Origin: Virgibacillus_N oceani_A
GTDB taxonomy: Bacteria; Bacillota; Bacilli; Bacillales; Amphibacillaceae
DNA length: 64,000 nt
Strand: one strand, 5' to 3'
Assembly: GCA_041521345.1 (NCBI GenBank)
Contig: JBGOHB010000002.1
Below, one piece after another: positions 35,412-44,146 of the stretch. How positions within the stretch are numbered: the first letter of the stretch is position 1; each line of letters begins with the position of its first letter. The notes under the pieces are model-generated. The model ran no database searches. It saw nothing but the letters and a program-made list of their open reading frames with translations, and was not told the origin of the DNA. The position numbers and the translations under genes are program-made.

Positions 35412-35487
35412 CGCGCCCAGAGGGATTCGAACCCCCGACAAACCTGGTACCGGAAACCAGTGCTCTATCCAACTGAGCTATGGGCGC
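35412..35487 (-). tRNA. tRNA-Arg (anticodon CCG)
   Basis: 76-nt cloverleaf: acceptor GCGCCCA/TGGGCGC with discriminator G, D-arm TAGCTCAGTTGGATAGAGCA, anticodon stem CTGGT/ACCAG around TTCCGGT (anticodon CCG), and T-arm GGGGG-TTCGAAT-CCCTC. CCA is not encoded. It decodes CGG. Confidence 0.97.
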
Positions 35488-35544
35488 ATGATAATATGAT
35501 TTATGTGTCTTATTTCAGGCACAAAGATTATTATAACTTTTTTA

Positions 35545-35640
35545 TCGTATATATACAAGTCTTTTTATTTTTCCTGTTTTAGGCATCTTGGTAAACTCAT
35601 CTGCTTCAATGTTTATATTATTTCCGGTTTGGGTATGATG
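35545..35640 (-). pseudogene. Possible C-terminal relic of an AMP-forming acyl-CoA synthetase
   Basis: The minus strand reads ...NIEADEFTKMPKTGKIKRLVYIR and a stop. M-P-K-T-G-K-I-K-R is the conserved A10 lysine motif at the end of acyl-CoA synthetases. Nothing upstream in any frame continues the family. It is a short relic between the tRNA and its partial copy, and could be chance. Confidence 0.4.
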
Positions 35641-35659
35641 GGGAATGTATTTGCAGGGA

Positions 35660-35687
35660 GACTTGGTACCGGAAACCAATGCTCTAC
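35660..35687 (-). repeat. Partial copy of the tRNA-Arg anticodon arm
   Basis: Matches the tRNA D-stem 3' half and anticodon arm (TAGAGCA-T-TGGTTTCCGGTACCAA). The outermost anticodon-stem pair has changed from C-G to T-A on both sides, so the stem is kept. The acceptor, D-loop and T-arm are absent. Confidence 0.75.
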
Positions 35688-35787
35688 GAAAATGTGTTCA
35701 ACAAGAAAACTTTATATAATTTTAACTGCCTATATTGAAGCTGACCATCACTCCATGATTATTTAGTTAAATAGGAAATTGTTTTCG

Positions 35788-35817
35788 TTTGACCTTTATT
35801 GACCTTTTAGTTATCAT
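35788..35817 (+). promoter_or_regulatory. clpP promoter with CtsR box
   Basis: TTGACC (35789-35794), 17-nt spacer, TATCAT (35812-35817). Overlapping the -35 on the opposite strand is GGTCAATAAAGGTCAAA (35804-35788), a CtsR heptad pair (RGTCAAA-NAN-RGTCAAA) with one mismatch. Confidence 0.8.
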
Positions 35818-35856
35818 AGACAGAGAAATTGTTATTTTGAAAGGGAGGATATACTC

Positions 35857-36450
35857 ATGAATTTAATACCAACAGTTATCGAACAGACAAACCGCGGAGA
35901 ACGTGCGTATGACATTTATTCAAGATTATTGAAAGACCGAATCATTATGCTTGGCAGTGCCATTGATGATAATGTGGCAAACTCCATCGTAGCTCAGCTG
36001 CTCTTTTTGGAAGCAGAGGATCCGGAAAAAGATATTTCTTTATACATTAACTCACCAGGCGGATCTATTACTGCAGGGATGGCTATATTTGATACGATGC
36101 AATTTATTAAATCGGATGTTTCCACGATCTGTACAGGTATGGCGGCTTCCATGGGGGCATTCCTGCTAGCAGCCGGAGAAAAGAATAAGCGCTATGCCCT
36201 TCCTAACAGTGAAGTGATGATTCATCAGCCATTAGGAGGTACCCAAGGTCAGGCATCTGACATTGAAATCCACGCAAAACGAATCATTCAAATGCGTGAA
36301 AAAATCAATCAAATCCTGGCAGACCGTACTGGCCAGCCAATTGAAGTGATTGAGCGTGACACTGATCGTGATAACTTTATGACAGCTGCAAAATCGGTTG
36401 AGTACGGGCTAATTGATAAAATCCTGGAACGCAATGAGGATAGAAATTAA
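35857..36450 (+). CDS. clpP: ATP-dependent Clp protease proteolytic subunit
   Basis: 197 residues. Serine peptidase forming the tetradecameric chamber used with ClpX/ClpC/ClpE. N-terminal PTVIEQTNRGERAYDIYSRLLKDRII, SPGGSITAGM, catalytic Ser in GMAASMGAFLL (~97), His in MIHQPLGGTQGQASD (~122), and Asp in ERDTDRDNFM (~171). Site AGGGAGG before ATG. It is the protease that removes tmRNA-tagged proteins. The CtsR box at the promoter indicates heat-shock control. Confidence 0.98.
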   Translation: MNLIPTVIEQTNRGERAYDIYSRLLKDRIIMLGSAIDDNVANSIVAQLLFLEAEDPEKDISLYINSPGGSITAGMAIFDTMQFIKSDVSTICTGMAASMGAFLLAAGEKNKRYALPNSEVMIHQPLGGTQGQASDIEIHAKRIIQMREKINQILADRTGQPIEVIERDTDRDNFMTAAKSVEYGLIDKILERNEDRN

Positions 36451-36461
36451 ATAAATATACG

Positions 36462-36491
36462 AAAAATCCCTTTCAGTGAAAGGGATTTTTT
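36462..36491. terminator. Bidirectional terminator between clpP and crh
   Basis: AAAATCCCTTTCA/TGAAAGGGATTTTT stem with T-runs on both sides. Confidence 0.9.
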
Positions 36492-36510
36492 GATTGATGT
36501 TTTTATTTAA

Positions 36511-36765
36511 TTACTCATTCGAAACAAACGAGCTTAAATGGTGTAAAGCCATTTCTTCATCAGTTCCGTCGGCAATCAGTGTGACCTCCTGCCCACTTGT
36601 AATAGCCAAACTCATAAGTCCCATAATACTTTTGGCATTCACTTTTTTTCCGTCCTTTTCAAGAAACAGGTTTGCAGAATAACGATTAGCTTCCTGTACA
36701 AATTGTGCAGCAGGTCTAGCCTGTAATCCTGTTTCCAGTTTCACTTTAACAGTTCGCTCAACCAA
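36511..36765 (-). CDS. crh: Catabolite repression HPr-like protein Crh
   Basis: 84 residues, HPr fold. At the position of HPr His15 it has Gln (G-L-Q-A-R-P-A-A), so it cannot take part in PTS phosphotransfer. It keeps Ser46 in KVNAKSIMGLMSLA, the HPr kinase target. Phospho-Crh is a CcpA cofactor. It lies downstream of whiA as in B. subtilis, and HPr kinase is encoded 10 kb away. Site GGAGGGGG. Confidence 0.97.
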   Translation of the reverse strand: MVERTVKVKLETGLQARPAAQFVQEANRYSANLFLEKDGKKVNAKSIMGLMSLAITSGQEVTLIADGTDEEMALHHLSSFVSNE

Positions 36766-37071
36766 TTGATTTCCCCCTCCTGAATGTTAACGCTGTCATT
36801 CTTATGTATGATAATCGACAGTTCTGCAGTTTTACTGCATACTGCCGATACAATTTTACATCCCAGTATATTGTTAATATATCGCTATTATATCATGAAA
36901 AATAAATAAGTTACAGAAAGTCTCATTGTAATGAAAAAGAACTTATTTATTATTTGGGCTCAGATTCATATCGTGAGATTCCCATAGCGAAGCCAGCCGC
37001 GATATTAAAATAGCTTTTGGATAAACTGGCCACAAACCGTTCATATTTTCCAGCAAACAGCTGGAATCATA

Positions 37072-38022
37072 TTATTTTATTTTTTCTATGGTTTCTCCGC
37101 GACTTAACTTATCCGCAATCTCATCTAATTTTTTCAAACGGTGATTTACGCCAGATTTGGATATTTTTCCATTTGAAACTAGCTCCCCTAATTCCTTAAG
37201 CGATACATCCTGATGCTCCACACGCAAAACAGCTATTTCACGCAGCTTATCCGGAAGCTGATCAAGCCCAATCATATTTTCAATCATTTTAATATTTTCG
37301 ATCTGCCTGAATGCTGCCCCAATCGTTTTGTTTAAATTAGCCGTCTCACAATTCACAATGCGGTTTACGGAATTTCGCATATCTCGGACAATCCGTACAT
37401 CTTCAAATTTAAATACGGCATTATGTGCACCAATAATGCTTAAAAATGCAGTGATTTTTTCTGCTTCCTTCATATATACGATAAATCCTTTTTTTCTCTC
37501 ATGTTTTCTTGCACTTAGTTCAAAGTCATTCAATAATTCACATAAGGTATCATTATGTTCCTGATAAGCGTTATAAATTTCCAAGTGATAGGAGGATGTT
37601 TCAGGATTATTAATGGAGCCTCCAGCGAGAAACGCACCACGCAAATAAGCTCTTTTGCAGCAATCATCACGTAAATACTTTTCATGTATATCTCTTTTTA
37701 TTTTAGCTTCATGTAGTATGTCTAAATCCGTTAAAAATGTATTTACGTCTTTTTTCATCCGTACAATATATACATTATTCTTTTTGAGTTTCATTTTTTT
37801 CCGAACCAATAATTCCATAGGCAATGAATACAGACTTTTGATCAATGTATAAATTCTTCTGGCAATGGCCGCATTTTCTGTTTGTACATCAAGCATATAC
37901 TTATCGTTGGAATCGGAAATAATGCCATTCATCCGGATTAATGCTGCAAGTTCCGCCTGCTGACAGCAATCATCAGACTGGATGGATGTAAGTTCTTTTT
38001 TTATTACTGCGGCAAATGACAT
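37072..38022 (-). CDS. whiA: WhiA sporulation/cell-division regulator
   Basis: 316 residues: N-terminal degenerate LAGLIDADG-like domain (ELAALIRMNGIISD..., DDCCKRAYLRGAFLAGGSINNPE) and a C-terminal helix-turn-helix (KLREIAVLRVEHQDVSLKELGELVSNGKISKSGVNHRLKKLDEIA). A DNA-binding protein without nuclease activity. In B. subtilis it affects cell division and chromosome segregation. AGGGGGG precedes ATG. Third gene of rapZ-yvcK-whiA-crh. Confidence 0.97.
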   Translation of the reverse strand: MSFAAVIKKELTSIQSDDCCQQAELAALIRMNGIISDSNDKYMLDVQTENAAIARRIYTLIKSLYSLPMELLVRKKMKLKKNNVYIVRMKKDVNTFLTDLDILHEAKIKRDIHEKYLRDDCCKRAYLRGAFLAGGSINNPETSSYHLEIYNAYQEHNDTLCELLNDFELSARKHERKKGFIVYMKEAEKITAFLSIIGAHNAVFKFEDVRIVRDMRNSVNRIVNCETANLNKTIGAAFRQIENIKMIENMIGLDQLPDKLREIAVLRVEHQDVSLKELGELVSNGKISKSGVNHRLKKLDEIADKLSRGETIEKIK

Positions 38023-38043
38023 TTATAGTCCCCCCTTATATAT

Positions 38044-39003
38044 TCATTTTTCAAGAATGGAATACAGTAGTTTAGAAATTTTTGTCGTATCGTGTCTCAT
38101 CACCGACTGGGAGTGGTCAATGATATCCCCTTCAATAATTTGTATTCCCATATTTAATAACTGGTCTGTGTCATATTCAACCGGCTCTGCATTTTCTTCC
38201 GCATATACATCCTGAATCGCTTTCTTAATCGGCTCGTTGTGTACGACAATCGCATCAACGGTATTATCGCCTATATGGTCTGTAATCGCCTTAACATGGT
38301 CAGAGGCTGTGTAGTCAGTCGTTTCTCCGGCTTGTGTCATTACATTGCAAACATAGACAACTTTTCCGTTAGTGTTTCTGATCGCTTCATCAATTTGCGG
38401 CATGATCATGGAAGGCAAAATACTTGTATAAAGGCTTCCAGGGGCGATTACAACGAGATCTGCCTTTTCTATGGCTCGAACGGCATTTGGCAGTGGCTTT
38501 ATTGGCTGTGGACTTAAAAACACACGCTCGATTTGCTTATTTGTAAGTGGGATGTTTGATTCCCCCGATACAATTGTTCCATCTGACATCTTCGCATGAA
38601 GTGCCATGTTTTCATTGGAAATGGGGTAAATTTTTCCCTTTACGTTTAGGACACGTGAAATTTCTTTAATTCCCGTGTTAAAATTCCCGGTAATCGAAGT
38701 CATAGCTGCCAGCAGCAAATTACCCATGGAATGGCCGGACAGGCCGTTCCCGACATCAAAGCGATGCTGGAATAGTTCCACAAGCATTGGTTCTGCATCT
38801 GAAAGTGCAGCGATAACATTACGAATATCTCCCGGCGCCGGAATGGCCATTTCATTCCGTATTCTTCCTGAGCTTCCGCCGTCATCTGCCACTGTGACAA
38901 GGGATGTCAGATAAATGGGAAGTTTTTTAAGCCCACGGAGCAGCACTGGCATCCCCGTTCCGCCGCCTATTACCACAACGTGTGGCTCTCTATCCTGTTC
39001 CAT
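38044..39003 (-). CDS. yvcK: YvcK (GlmR/MgfK), gluconeogenesis and cell-wall control factor
   Basis: 319 residues, CofD-like fold. Nucleotide-sugar binding motif VVIGGGTGMPVLLRGLK, VTVADDGGSSGRIRNE, PAPGDIRNVIAAL, GHSMGNLLLAAM, and VIAPGSLYTSILP. YvcK binds UDP-GlcNAc and promotes GlmS activity, needed for cell shape on gluconeogenic carbon. It starts 2 bp after rapZ and precedes whiA by 21 bp. Confidence 0.97.
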   Translation of the reverse strand: MEQDREPHVVVIGGGTGMPVLLRGLKKLPIYLTSLVTVADDGGSSGRIRNEMAIPAPGDIRNVIAALSDAEPMLVELFQHRFDVGNGLSGHSMGNLLLAAMTSITGNFNTGIKEISRVLNVKGKIYPISNENMALHAKMSDGTIVSGESNIPLTNKQIERVFLSPQPIKPLPNAVRAIEKADLVVIAPGSLYTSILPSMIMPQIDEAIRNTNGKVVYVCNVMTQAGETTDYTASDHVKAITDHIGDNTVDAIVVHNEPIKKAIQDVYAEENAEPVEYDTDQLLNMGIQIIEGDIIDHSQSVMRHDTTKISKLLYSILEK

Positions 39004-39005
39004 AC

Positions 39006-39890
39006 TTAATGTCCCTTTCTTTTATCGATATCCCTGTGATTCACATGGGTAATATAATTTACTGACAGTTCATTCGAATAGTGTTCTGCCAGTGCAACGG
39101 AACGATGCTGACCGCCTGTACAACCAATCGCAACAACAAGTTGGGACTTGCCTTCTCTTTTATATTGCGGGAGCATAAATTGAAGAAGATCAAGTACTTT
39201 TTCATTAAACTTCTTCGTCTCCGCCCACTTAAAAACGTAAGCACTCACTTCTTTATTTAAACCGGTCAACGGCTGCATTTGGGGTACATAATGCGGATTG
39301 GGAAGAAAGCGCACATCAAATACTAAATCGGCATCTATCGGCAGTCCGTATTTAAAACCAAAAGAAACGAAATGCACAGAAAAAATCTCCTGCTCTTCTT
39401 CGCTGTATTTACTAATGATTTTCTCACGCAAGTCTCTCGGTTTTAAGTTTGTCGTATCAATGATACGCTGCGCCCTGCCTCTGAGCTCATCAAGAATTTC
39501 CCTTTCCTGATGGATTCCTTTTAACGGCAAATCTTCAGTTGCCAGTGGATGCGCTCTTCTTGTTTCTTTGTACCTGCTTACAAGCTTTTCATCTTTGGCA
39601 TCAAGAAACAGAATATGTTCCTGAATCCATTCTTCTTTGCCAAGGACATCCAAAGCATCGAATAAGGAATCAAAGAACTCCCGGCCCCTTAGATCCATGA
39701 CAAGTGCAACTTTTTGTATATTGTTTGTTGAATCCCTCATTAGCTCTAAAAATTTCGGCAGCAATGTCGGCGGAAGATTATCAACACAATAATATCCTAA
39801 ATCCTCAAAGCTTTGTACAGCTACCGTTTTACCGGCGCCGGACATTCCTGTTATGATCACAAGCTTTGTTTCCTTCTCGTTATTATTCAT
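39006..39890 (-). CDS. rapZ: RapZ/YvcJ nucleotide-binding protein
   Basis: 294 residues. Walker A G-M-S-G-A-G-K-T (~15-22), then DLGYYCVDNLPPTLLP, LVMDLRGREFF, LFLDAKDEKLVSRYKETRRAHPL. The C-terminal domain has VSFGFKYGLPIDADLVFDVRFLPNPHYV and IGCTGGQHRSVALAE. In E. coli RapZ controls GlmS via small RNAs; in Bacillus YvcJ binds GTP and influences competence. AAGGGGGG precedes ATG. Confidence 0.97.
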   Translation of the reverse strand: MNNNEKETKLVIITGMSGAGKTVAVQSFEDLGYYCVDNLPPTLLPKFLELMRDSTNNIQKVALVMDLRGREFFDSLFDALDVLGKEEWIQEHILFLDAKDEKLVSRYKETRRAHPLATEDLPLKGIHQEREILDELRGRAQRIIDTTNLKPRDLREKIISKYSEEEQEIFSVHFVSFGFKYGLPIDADLVFDVRFLPNPHYVPQMQPLTGLNKEVSAYVFKWAETKKFNEKVLDLLQFMLPQYKREGKSQLVVAIGCTGGQHRSVALAEHYSNELSVNYITHVNHRDIDKRKGH

Positions 39891-40239
39891 ACTTTCCCCC
39901 CTTTTATCTGTAGTTAATTATTTTATATAAAAAGGATTACTTTTTTATACTATAGTTTTGTAACCGATACTATGCACTTTAATTATCCCTCAACCCATTA
40001 TACTACTATTGAACGACAACTACCAAAGATGGGGATTCCCCAAAAAGGTCCCACTATAACGGCGGAACCAAAACTCGTTCAGCTATGCTTTGGTATTACT
40101 ATTTGCCAACTTAAAAAGTTTCATTACTTCAAATTGTGTTACTTTGAGGAATTAATGAAATACAGGCGTATACCCCAGAAAGTTATAATATATTCTTTTT
40201 ATACGAAAAACACCTGGCATTTCCAATCATAGCTGTTAT

Positions 40240-40335
40240 AGTTTTTTCTCCCAAAAAAAATACACAGGTGACAAGCACCTGTGCCAAAAAACTAATCTAT
40301 CTATTAAAAGGGGGTCAATTAGTTACTCTTATTGT
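40240..40335 (-). ncRNA. Candidate small RNA with C-rich seed
   Basis: On the minus strand AACTAAT/ATTAGTT closes a loop containing CCCCCTTTT (40314-40306), which is complementary to ribosome-binding sites. It is followed by TTTTTT. A second, stronger terminator (CACAGGTG-CTTGT-CACCTGTG, 40283-40263, then T8) follows directly. A weak promoter (TTGTAA...TATACG) lies just upstream at about 40335-40361. This arrangement resembles FsrA/RsaE-type regulators. Length would be about 50-90 nt. Expression is not shown. Confidence 0.35.
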
Positions 40336-40585
40336 AACGTATAATTGTTTCGAATGTATTACAACAGCGTTAAAATGCATTTACTTATCATTAATTTTAT
40401 TTAATATACGTGCATTAATACATTAATATCGAATGATTTAAATTTGTTAATCACGAAGGAAATACTTGGATATTACAGTGTTGTTCTGCAGTGAGACATC
40501 TGAGACGGATGCTCGAAGACCTCATTTTGATTATTTCCCGGAATAACGCAATCGAAAAGCGTACTCTCACGGTTACACAAATAAA

Positions 40586-40626
40586 AATAATGAGTGTTAA
40601 ACACGATGCGAATTACACTCATTATT
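40586..40626 (-). terminator. trxB terminator
   Basis: 12-bp stem AATAATGAGTGT/ACACTCATTATT, 38 nt past the trxB stop; followed by a TTTTTAT tract. Confidence 0.8.
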
Positions 40627-40663
40627 ATTAATAAATATTTCTCATTGAAACGCAGTAGTGAAG

Positions 40664-41617
40664 TTAAATATCTGCCGTCTTTAATTCTTCCTGCAGATTT
40701 TCCACATACTTGATTGCTGCTTCAGCCGCGATACTTCCATCACCGGTTGCTGTTACAATTTGTCTTAGCGTTTTTTCACGAATATCGCCTGCTGCATAGA
40801 TTCCCTTAATACTTGTTTCCATTTCTTCATTCGTTGGAATGTAGCCATCTTCATTCGTAATTCCTAAAGAAAGAAAAGGTTCATTTAATGGGACCATTCC
40901 GATATATACAAACACACCGTCAATGCCATGTTCGTACGCTTCTCCGGTTTTATTATTATGCAGCGTTACACTGCCAACTTTCCCGTCTTTTTCGTTAATT
41001 TCTTTCACTTCCGTATCCCAGATAAATTCAACTTTTTTGTTATTAAATGCACGATCCTGAAGAATTTTCTGAGCACGCAGTTCGTCTCTTCGATGAACAA
41101 CAGTTACTTTATCGGCAAACCGGGTCAGATATATTCCTTCCTCAACAGCAGAATCTCCGCCGCCGACGACAACAAGATGTCTCTCTTTAAAAAACGCACC
41201 ATCACATACCGCACAATAAGACACACCCCGACCGCCCAATTCTTCCTCGCCAGGGATGCCCAGTTTTTTAAATTGGGCACCGGTCGTTATGATAAGTGCT
41301 CTTGTTTTATATTCTTTTTTACCAGCTATCACTGTTTTGTAATTTCCATTATCAATAACTTCTTTTATATCTCCATATGCATATTCGGCACCAAACTTTT
41401 TTGCATGCTCGAACATTTTATTGGATAAATCTGGCCCTAAAACATGATCATATCCAGGGTAGTTTTCCACGTCTTCCGTATTTGCAACCTGACCGCCCGG
41501 AATACCCCGTTCAATCATCAGTGTATCCAAATTGGCACGTGAAGCATATACTGCTGCCGTCATTCCGGCTGGGCCAGCTCCTGCGATAATCACATCATAC
41601 ATACGTTCTTCGGACAT
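40664..41617 (-). CDS. trxB: Thioredoxin reductase
   Basis: 317-residue FAD/NADPH enzyme reducing thioredoxin. FAD site IIAGAGPAGMTAAVYASRANL, the redox pair C-A-V-C in GVSYCAVCDGAFF (~135-138), NADPH site VVVGGGDSAVEEGIYLTRFADKVTVVHRR, and C-terminal FAD motif GIYAAGDIREKTLRQIVTATGDGSIAA. GGGGCG-like site upstream. Single-copy essential gene in Bacillus. Confidence 0.98.
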   Translation of the reverse strand: MSEERMYDVIIAGAGPAGMTAAVYASRANLDTLMIERGIPGGQVANTEDVENYPGYDHVLGPDLSNKMFEHAKKFGAEYAYGDIKEVIDNGNYKTVIAGKKEYKTRALIITTGAQFKKLGIPGEEELGGRGVSYCAVCDGAFFKERHLVVVGGGDSAVEEGIYLTRFADKVTVVHRRDELRAQKILQDRAFNNKKVEFIWDTEVKEINEKDGKVGSVTLHNNKTGEAYEHGIDGVFVYIGMVPLNEPFLSLGITNEDGYIPTNEEMETSIKGIYAAGDIREKTLRQIVTATGDGSIAAEAAIKYVENLQEELKTADI

Positions 41618-41698
41618 ATAAATCGCCCCTTTATCTCATTAATTAACTTTAAATTTTCAAGCCATATTCAGCTTAACGAAACACAGCATTTTCGTCTA

Positions 41699-42703
41699 TC
41701 AATATGCTTGCCACGGTATTTCTTCGTTCCCAAGTTTCGGGTATTTTCTACAGCCTTCCTTCCAGATCTGGTGTGCCCTTGATGGATAACCCGAGTGGAA
41801 TGCTGCTTTACTGTACCATCTGTAATAGGAAAGATGCCCGTTCAGCTTTCCCTTTTCTAACTTTCTGAAGCGGTAGAATGCTTCCTTATACAAACCGACT
41901 TTGGTAAAAACAGAAGCTACTTTTAATTTCTGCTGTTCGTGAAAAGGATATACATTGAATAATTGCTGAATATGTGTATCACGTTCTTCTTCCTGATTTA
42001 ATTCCGCATAAAATAATGCTAAATTAATATGACTGTTCATTTCGTTTGGATGACTTTCAAGAAACCCCTTCTCCAGCTGCAAGGCTTCTTCCCGTGAGCC
42101 TGAAAAAAAGAGTGCCTGCGTATAATCATGAATGGCCGTTATATGCTCCGGAAATAACACTTGCACATCTTCCAGCAGAGGCAGCGCTTTATCCCACTCC
42201 TTATGTTCCATATGATAAAAAATCGTTTCCTGATAAATAAGCAGCTCATCTTCATCTTCATCTTCAAACGTGGGGGCTTCTTCATCATCTTCATCAAAAT
42301 CAATTAATTCAAGCAAGCTGTTTGCGTCTTCTGCAAAGTCTCCCTCAGGCTCTTTTTCCAGGTAGGTTAGCACATACTTTTTAGCATCATGCAAAAGTCC
42401 CAAATGGGCATAATTATTTCCGAGCAAATAGTAACAATCGACATAATCAGATGATTCCAGCACCTGTCTCAGCAACTGATTTGCTTTATAATAAGAACCG
42501 ACTTCCGTATATATAATTGACATTTGGCATTGATATAAAGGGTCTTGCGGATTATTTTCTGTTGCCTTCTTCAACCATTTCAATGCAATATCAAATTTTC
42601 TTTTTTTAAATGCCTCTACTCCCTTTGTAAAATAAAAATCTCCTTCAGGAATAAATGGAATTATTTTTCCTTGTTCCGTCTCTTTATTTTTTAATTTCTG
42701 CAT
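41699..42703 (-). CDS. Tetratricopeptide-repeat protein (YvcD-like)
   Basis: 334 residues. TPR units are evident at ~25-58 (GVEAFKKRKFDIALKWLKKATENNPQDPLYQ), 60-90 and 95-125. An acidic insert (DFDEDDEEAPTFEDEDEDE, ~140-160) is followed by further TPR-like helices. No signal peptide. The ATG at 42703 follows GGAGG by 7 nt. It lies upstream of trxB as yvcD does in B. subtilis. A scaffold role is inferred from the fold; partners are unknown. Confidence 0.85.
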   Translation of the reverse strand: MQKLKNKETEQGKIIPFIPEGDFYFTKGVEAFKKRKFDIALKWLKKATENNPQDPLYQCQMSIIYTEVGSYYKANQLLRQVLESSDYVDCYYLLGNNYAHLGLLHDAKKYVLTYLEKEPEGDFAEDANSLLELIDFDEDDEEAPTFEDEDEDELLIYQETIFYHMEHKEWDKALPLLEDVQVLFPEHITAIHDYTQALFFSGSREEALQLEKGFLESHPNEMNSHINLALFYAELNQEEERDTHIQQLFNVYPFHEQQKLKVASVFTKVGLYKEAFYRFRKLEKGKLNGHLSYYRWYSKAAFHSGYPSRAHQIWKEGCRKYPKLGNEEIPWQAY

Positions 42704-42940
42704 GCAAATCCTCCGATTCTCTAAACATACGAACAAAGTATATCATAATTACCGGTGGAATAATATAAGTTTTTTCCTGGAAAATCAACGGATTAAGCGC
42801 ATGTTTTCATGGATATATGAACGGCATTATAAAGTAGCAGATTGGGGGGGGGCACCTATTCATTTCAAAAAGACATGCATTACCGAAAATGCTCCATCTT
42901 ATGACTAAGTAACTAGTGTCCTCGGCTCATTCATAAAAAT

Positions 42941-42982
42941 AACCGCAATATATTTATTTTTCATAAGTTTTGCGGTTTTTTT
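42941..42982. terminator. Terminator after yvoF
   Basis: AACCGCAA/TTGCGGTT stem. A TTTTTTTATT run follows on the plus strand and TTATTTTTAT on the minus strand, so it may work both ways. Confidence 0.75.
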
Positions 42983-42997
42983 ATTAAGATTTCAGTT

Positions 42998-43507
42998 TTA
43001 CCCCTTCTCCCGTAATTCCAATTCTTCCTTTGTATAAATTATTCTCATGGGATTTCCACCGGCAAAAGCGCCTGGCGGTACGTCTTTATTTACCAATGTA
43101 CTTGCCGAAATTATAGCATGATCACCAATCGTTACACCGGGCAGGATTGTTGCATTTGCACCAATCATAACTTCCTTGCCTATCATCACATCACCAATCC
43201 GGTATTCTTTGATTAAATATTCATGAGCCAGTATCGTTGTATTATATCCTATGATACTGTTTGCTCCTATCGTGATTTTTTCCGGAAACATGACATCAGG
43301 CATTACCATCAAGGCAAATGCTGTTTCGTCTCCAACCTTCATCCGCAGGAATGTCCGATACATCCAATTTTTCAAGCCTAAAAACGGCGTATATCTTGCT
43401 GTTTGAATGACAATGAAATTTTTTACCACTTTCCAGAAAGGTACCGTTTTGTATATTTGCCAGAGTGAATTGCTTTCTTTGATTGGAAATCGATTGGTTT
43501 TACGCAT
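42998..43507 (-). CDS. Left-handed beta-helix acyltransferase (YvoF-like)
   Basis: 169 residues. Hexapeptide repeats: ITIGANSIIGYNTTILAHEYLIKEYRIGDVMIGKEVMIGANATILPGVTIGDHAIISASTLVNKDVPPGAFAGGNPMRIIY, the fold of the maltose/galactoside O-acetyltransferases. The first ~50 residues are a helical cap. It ends the hprK-lgt-yvoD-ppaX-yvoF run conserved in Bacillus. The acceptor is unknown. The gene begins 3 bp after ppaX. Confidence 0.88.
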   Translation of the reverse strand: MRKTNRFPIKESNSLWQIYKTVPFWKVVKNFIVIQTARYTPFLGLKNWMYRTFLRMKVGDETAFALMVMPDVMFPEKITIGANSIIGYNTTILAHEYLIKEYRIGDVMIGKEVMIGANATILPGVTIGDHAIISASTLVNKDVPPGAFAGGNPMRIIYTKEELELREKG

Positions 43508-43510
43508 TTG

Positions 43511-44146
43511 CTACACTCCTGTTATTTTTAGGATGTCACGGATATCATCAAACATATAGGTTGGCTCATATTCCAATAGGCTTTCTTTCCCCTTCTGCGC
43601 CCAGGCAACCCCGGCTGTGAGTGTACCTGCATTCTTCCCTGCCAGTATGTCATGATAATTATCTCCGACCATCAGGGCAGTGTCAGCAGTCGCTTTTAGT
43701 GCTTCCAATGCTTTTATCACCGGTTCGGGATGAGGTTTTGCATGCTTCACATCGTCCAATGTAATAATCGTATCAAATAGCTGATTCAGTCCGGTTAAAG
43801 CCAGCCCCTTATTTACACCTTTTCTCATTTTTGTTGTAACTACACCGAGCTGAAAGCCATCGTTTTTTAACACCTTAACGGTTTCCACTACATTAGGAAA
43901 AGCTTTTACATAATCATCATGAACAAACAAATTATGTTCCCGGTATGTTTCTATCATTTCATTCGCCCGCTCAAGGTCAATTTTCCGGAAAGTTTCAACC
44001 AGCGGCGGTCCATTGAATGCCATAATTTCTTCCCGGGAGAACGTCAGTTCATAATGACGGAAAGTATGTTCAAAGGAAGCCATAATTAAATCGTTCGTAT
44101 CAATTAATGTACCATCAAGGTCAAAGAGTATGGTATGAATGCTCAT
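43511..44146 (-). CDS. ppaX: Pyrophosphatase PpaX
   Basis: 211 residues, HAD superfamily. Nucleophile motif D-L-D-G-T-L-I-D-T-N at ~8-17, motif II VVTTKMRKG, Lys in DVKHAKPHPEPV, motif III GDNYHDILAGKNAG. PpaX removes the pyrophosphate made when HPr kinase/phosphorylase dephosphorylates Ser46-HPr, and hprK is three genes upstream. The ATG at 44146 (AAAGGG upstream) makes it overlap the yvoD-like gene by 26 bp. Confidence 0.93.
   Translation of the reverse strand: MSIHTILFDLDGTLIDTNDLIMASFEHTFRHYELTFSREEIMAFNGPPLVETFRKIDLERANEMIETYREHNLFVHDDYVKAFPNVVETVKVLKNDGFQLGVVTTKMRKGVNKGLALTGLNQLFDTIITLDDVKHAKPHPEPVIKALEALKATADTALMVGDNYHDILAGKNAGTLTAGVAWAQKGKESLLEYEPTYMFDDIRDILKITGV

Noticed and set aside
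36950..37066. Short minus-strand frame after whiA (KYERFVASLSKSYFNIAAGF and on to YESEPK)
   Set aside because: Protein-like composition, but no start codon with a ribosome site and only ~35 residues; possible relic, not supported as a gene.
42843..42855. Run of G residues
   Set aside because: Single homopolymer in non-coding DNA; may be slippage or a sequencing artefact.
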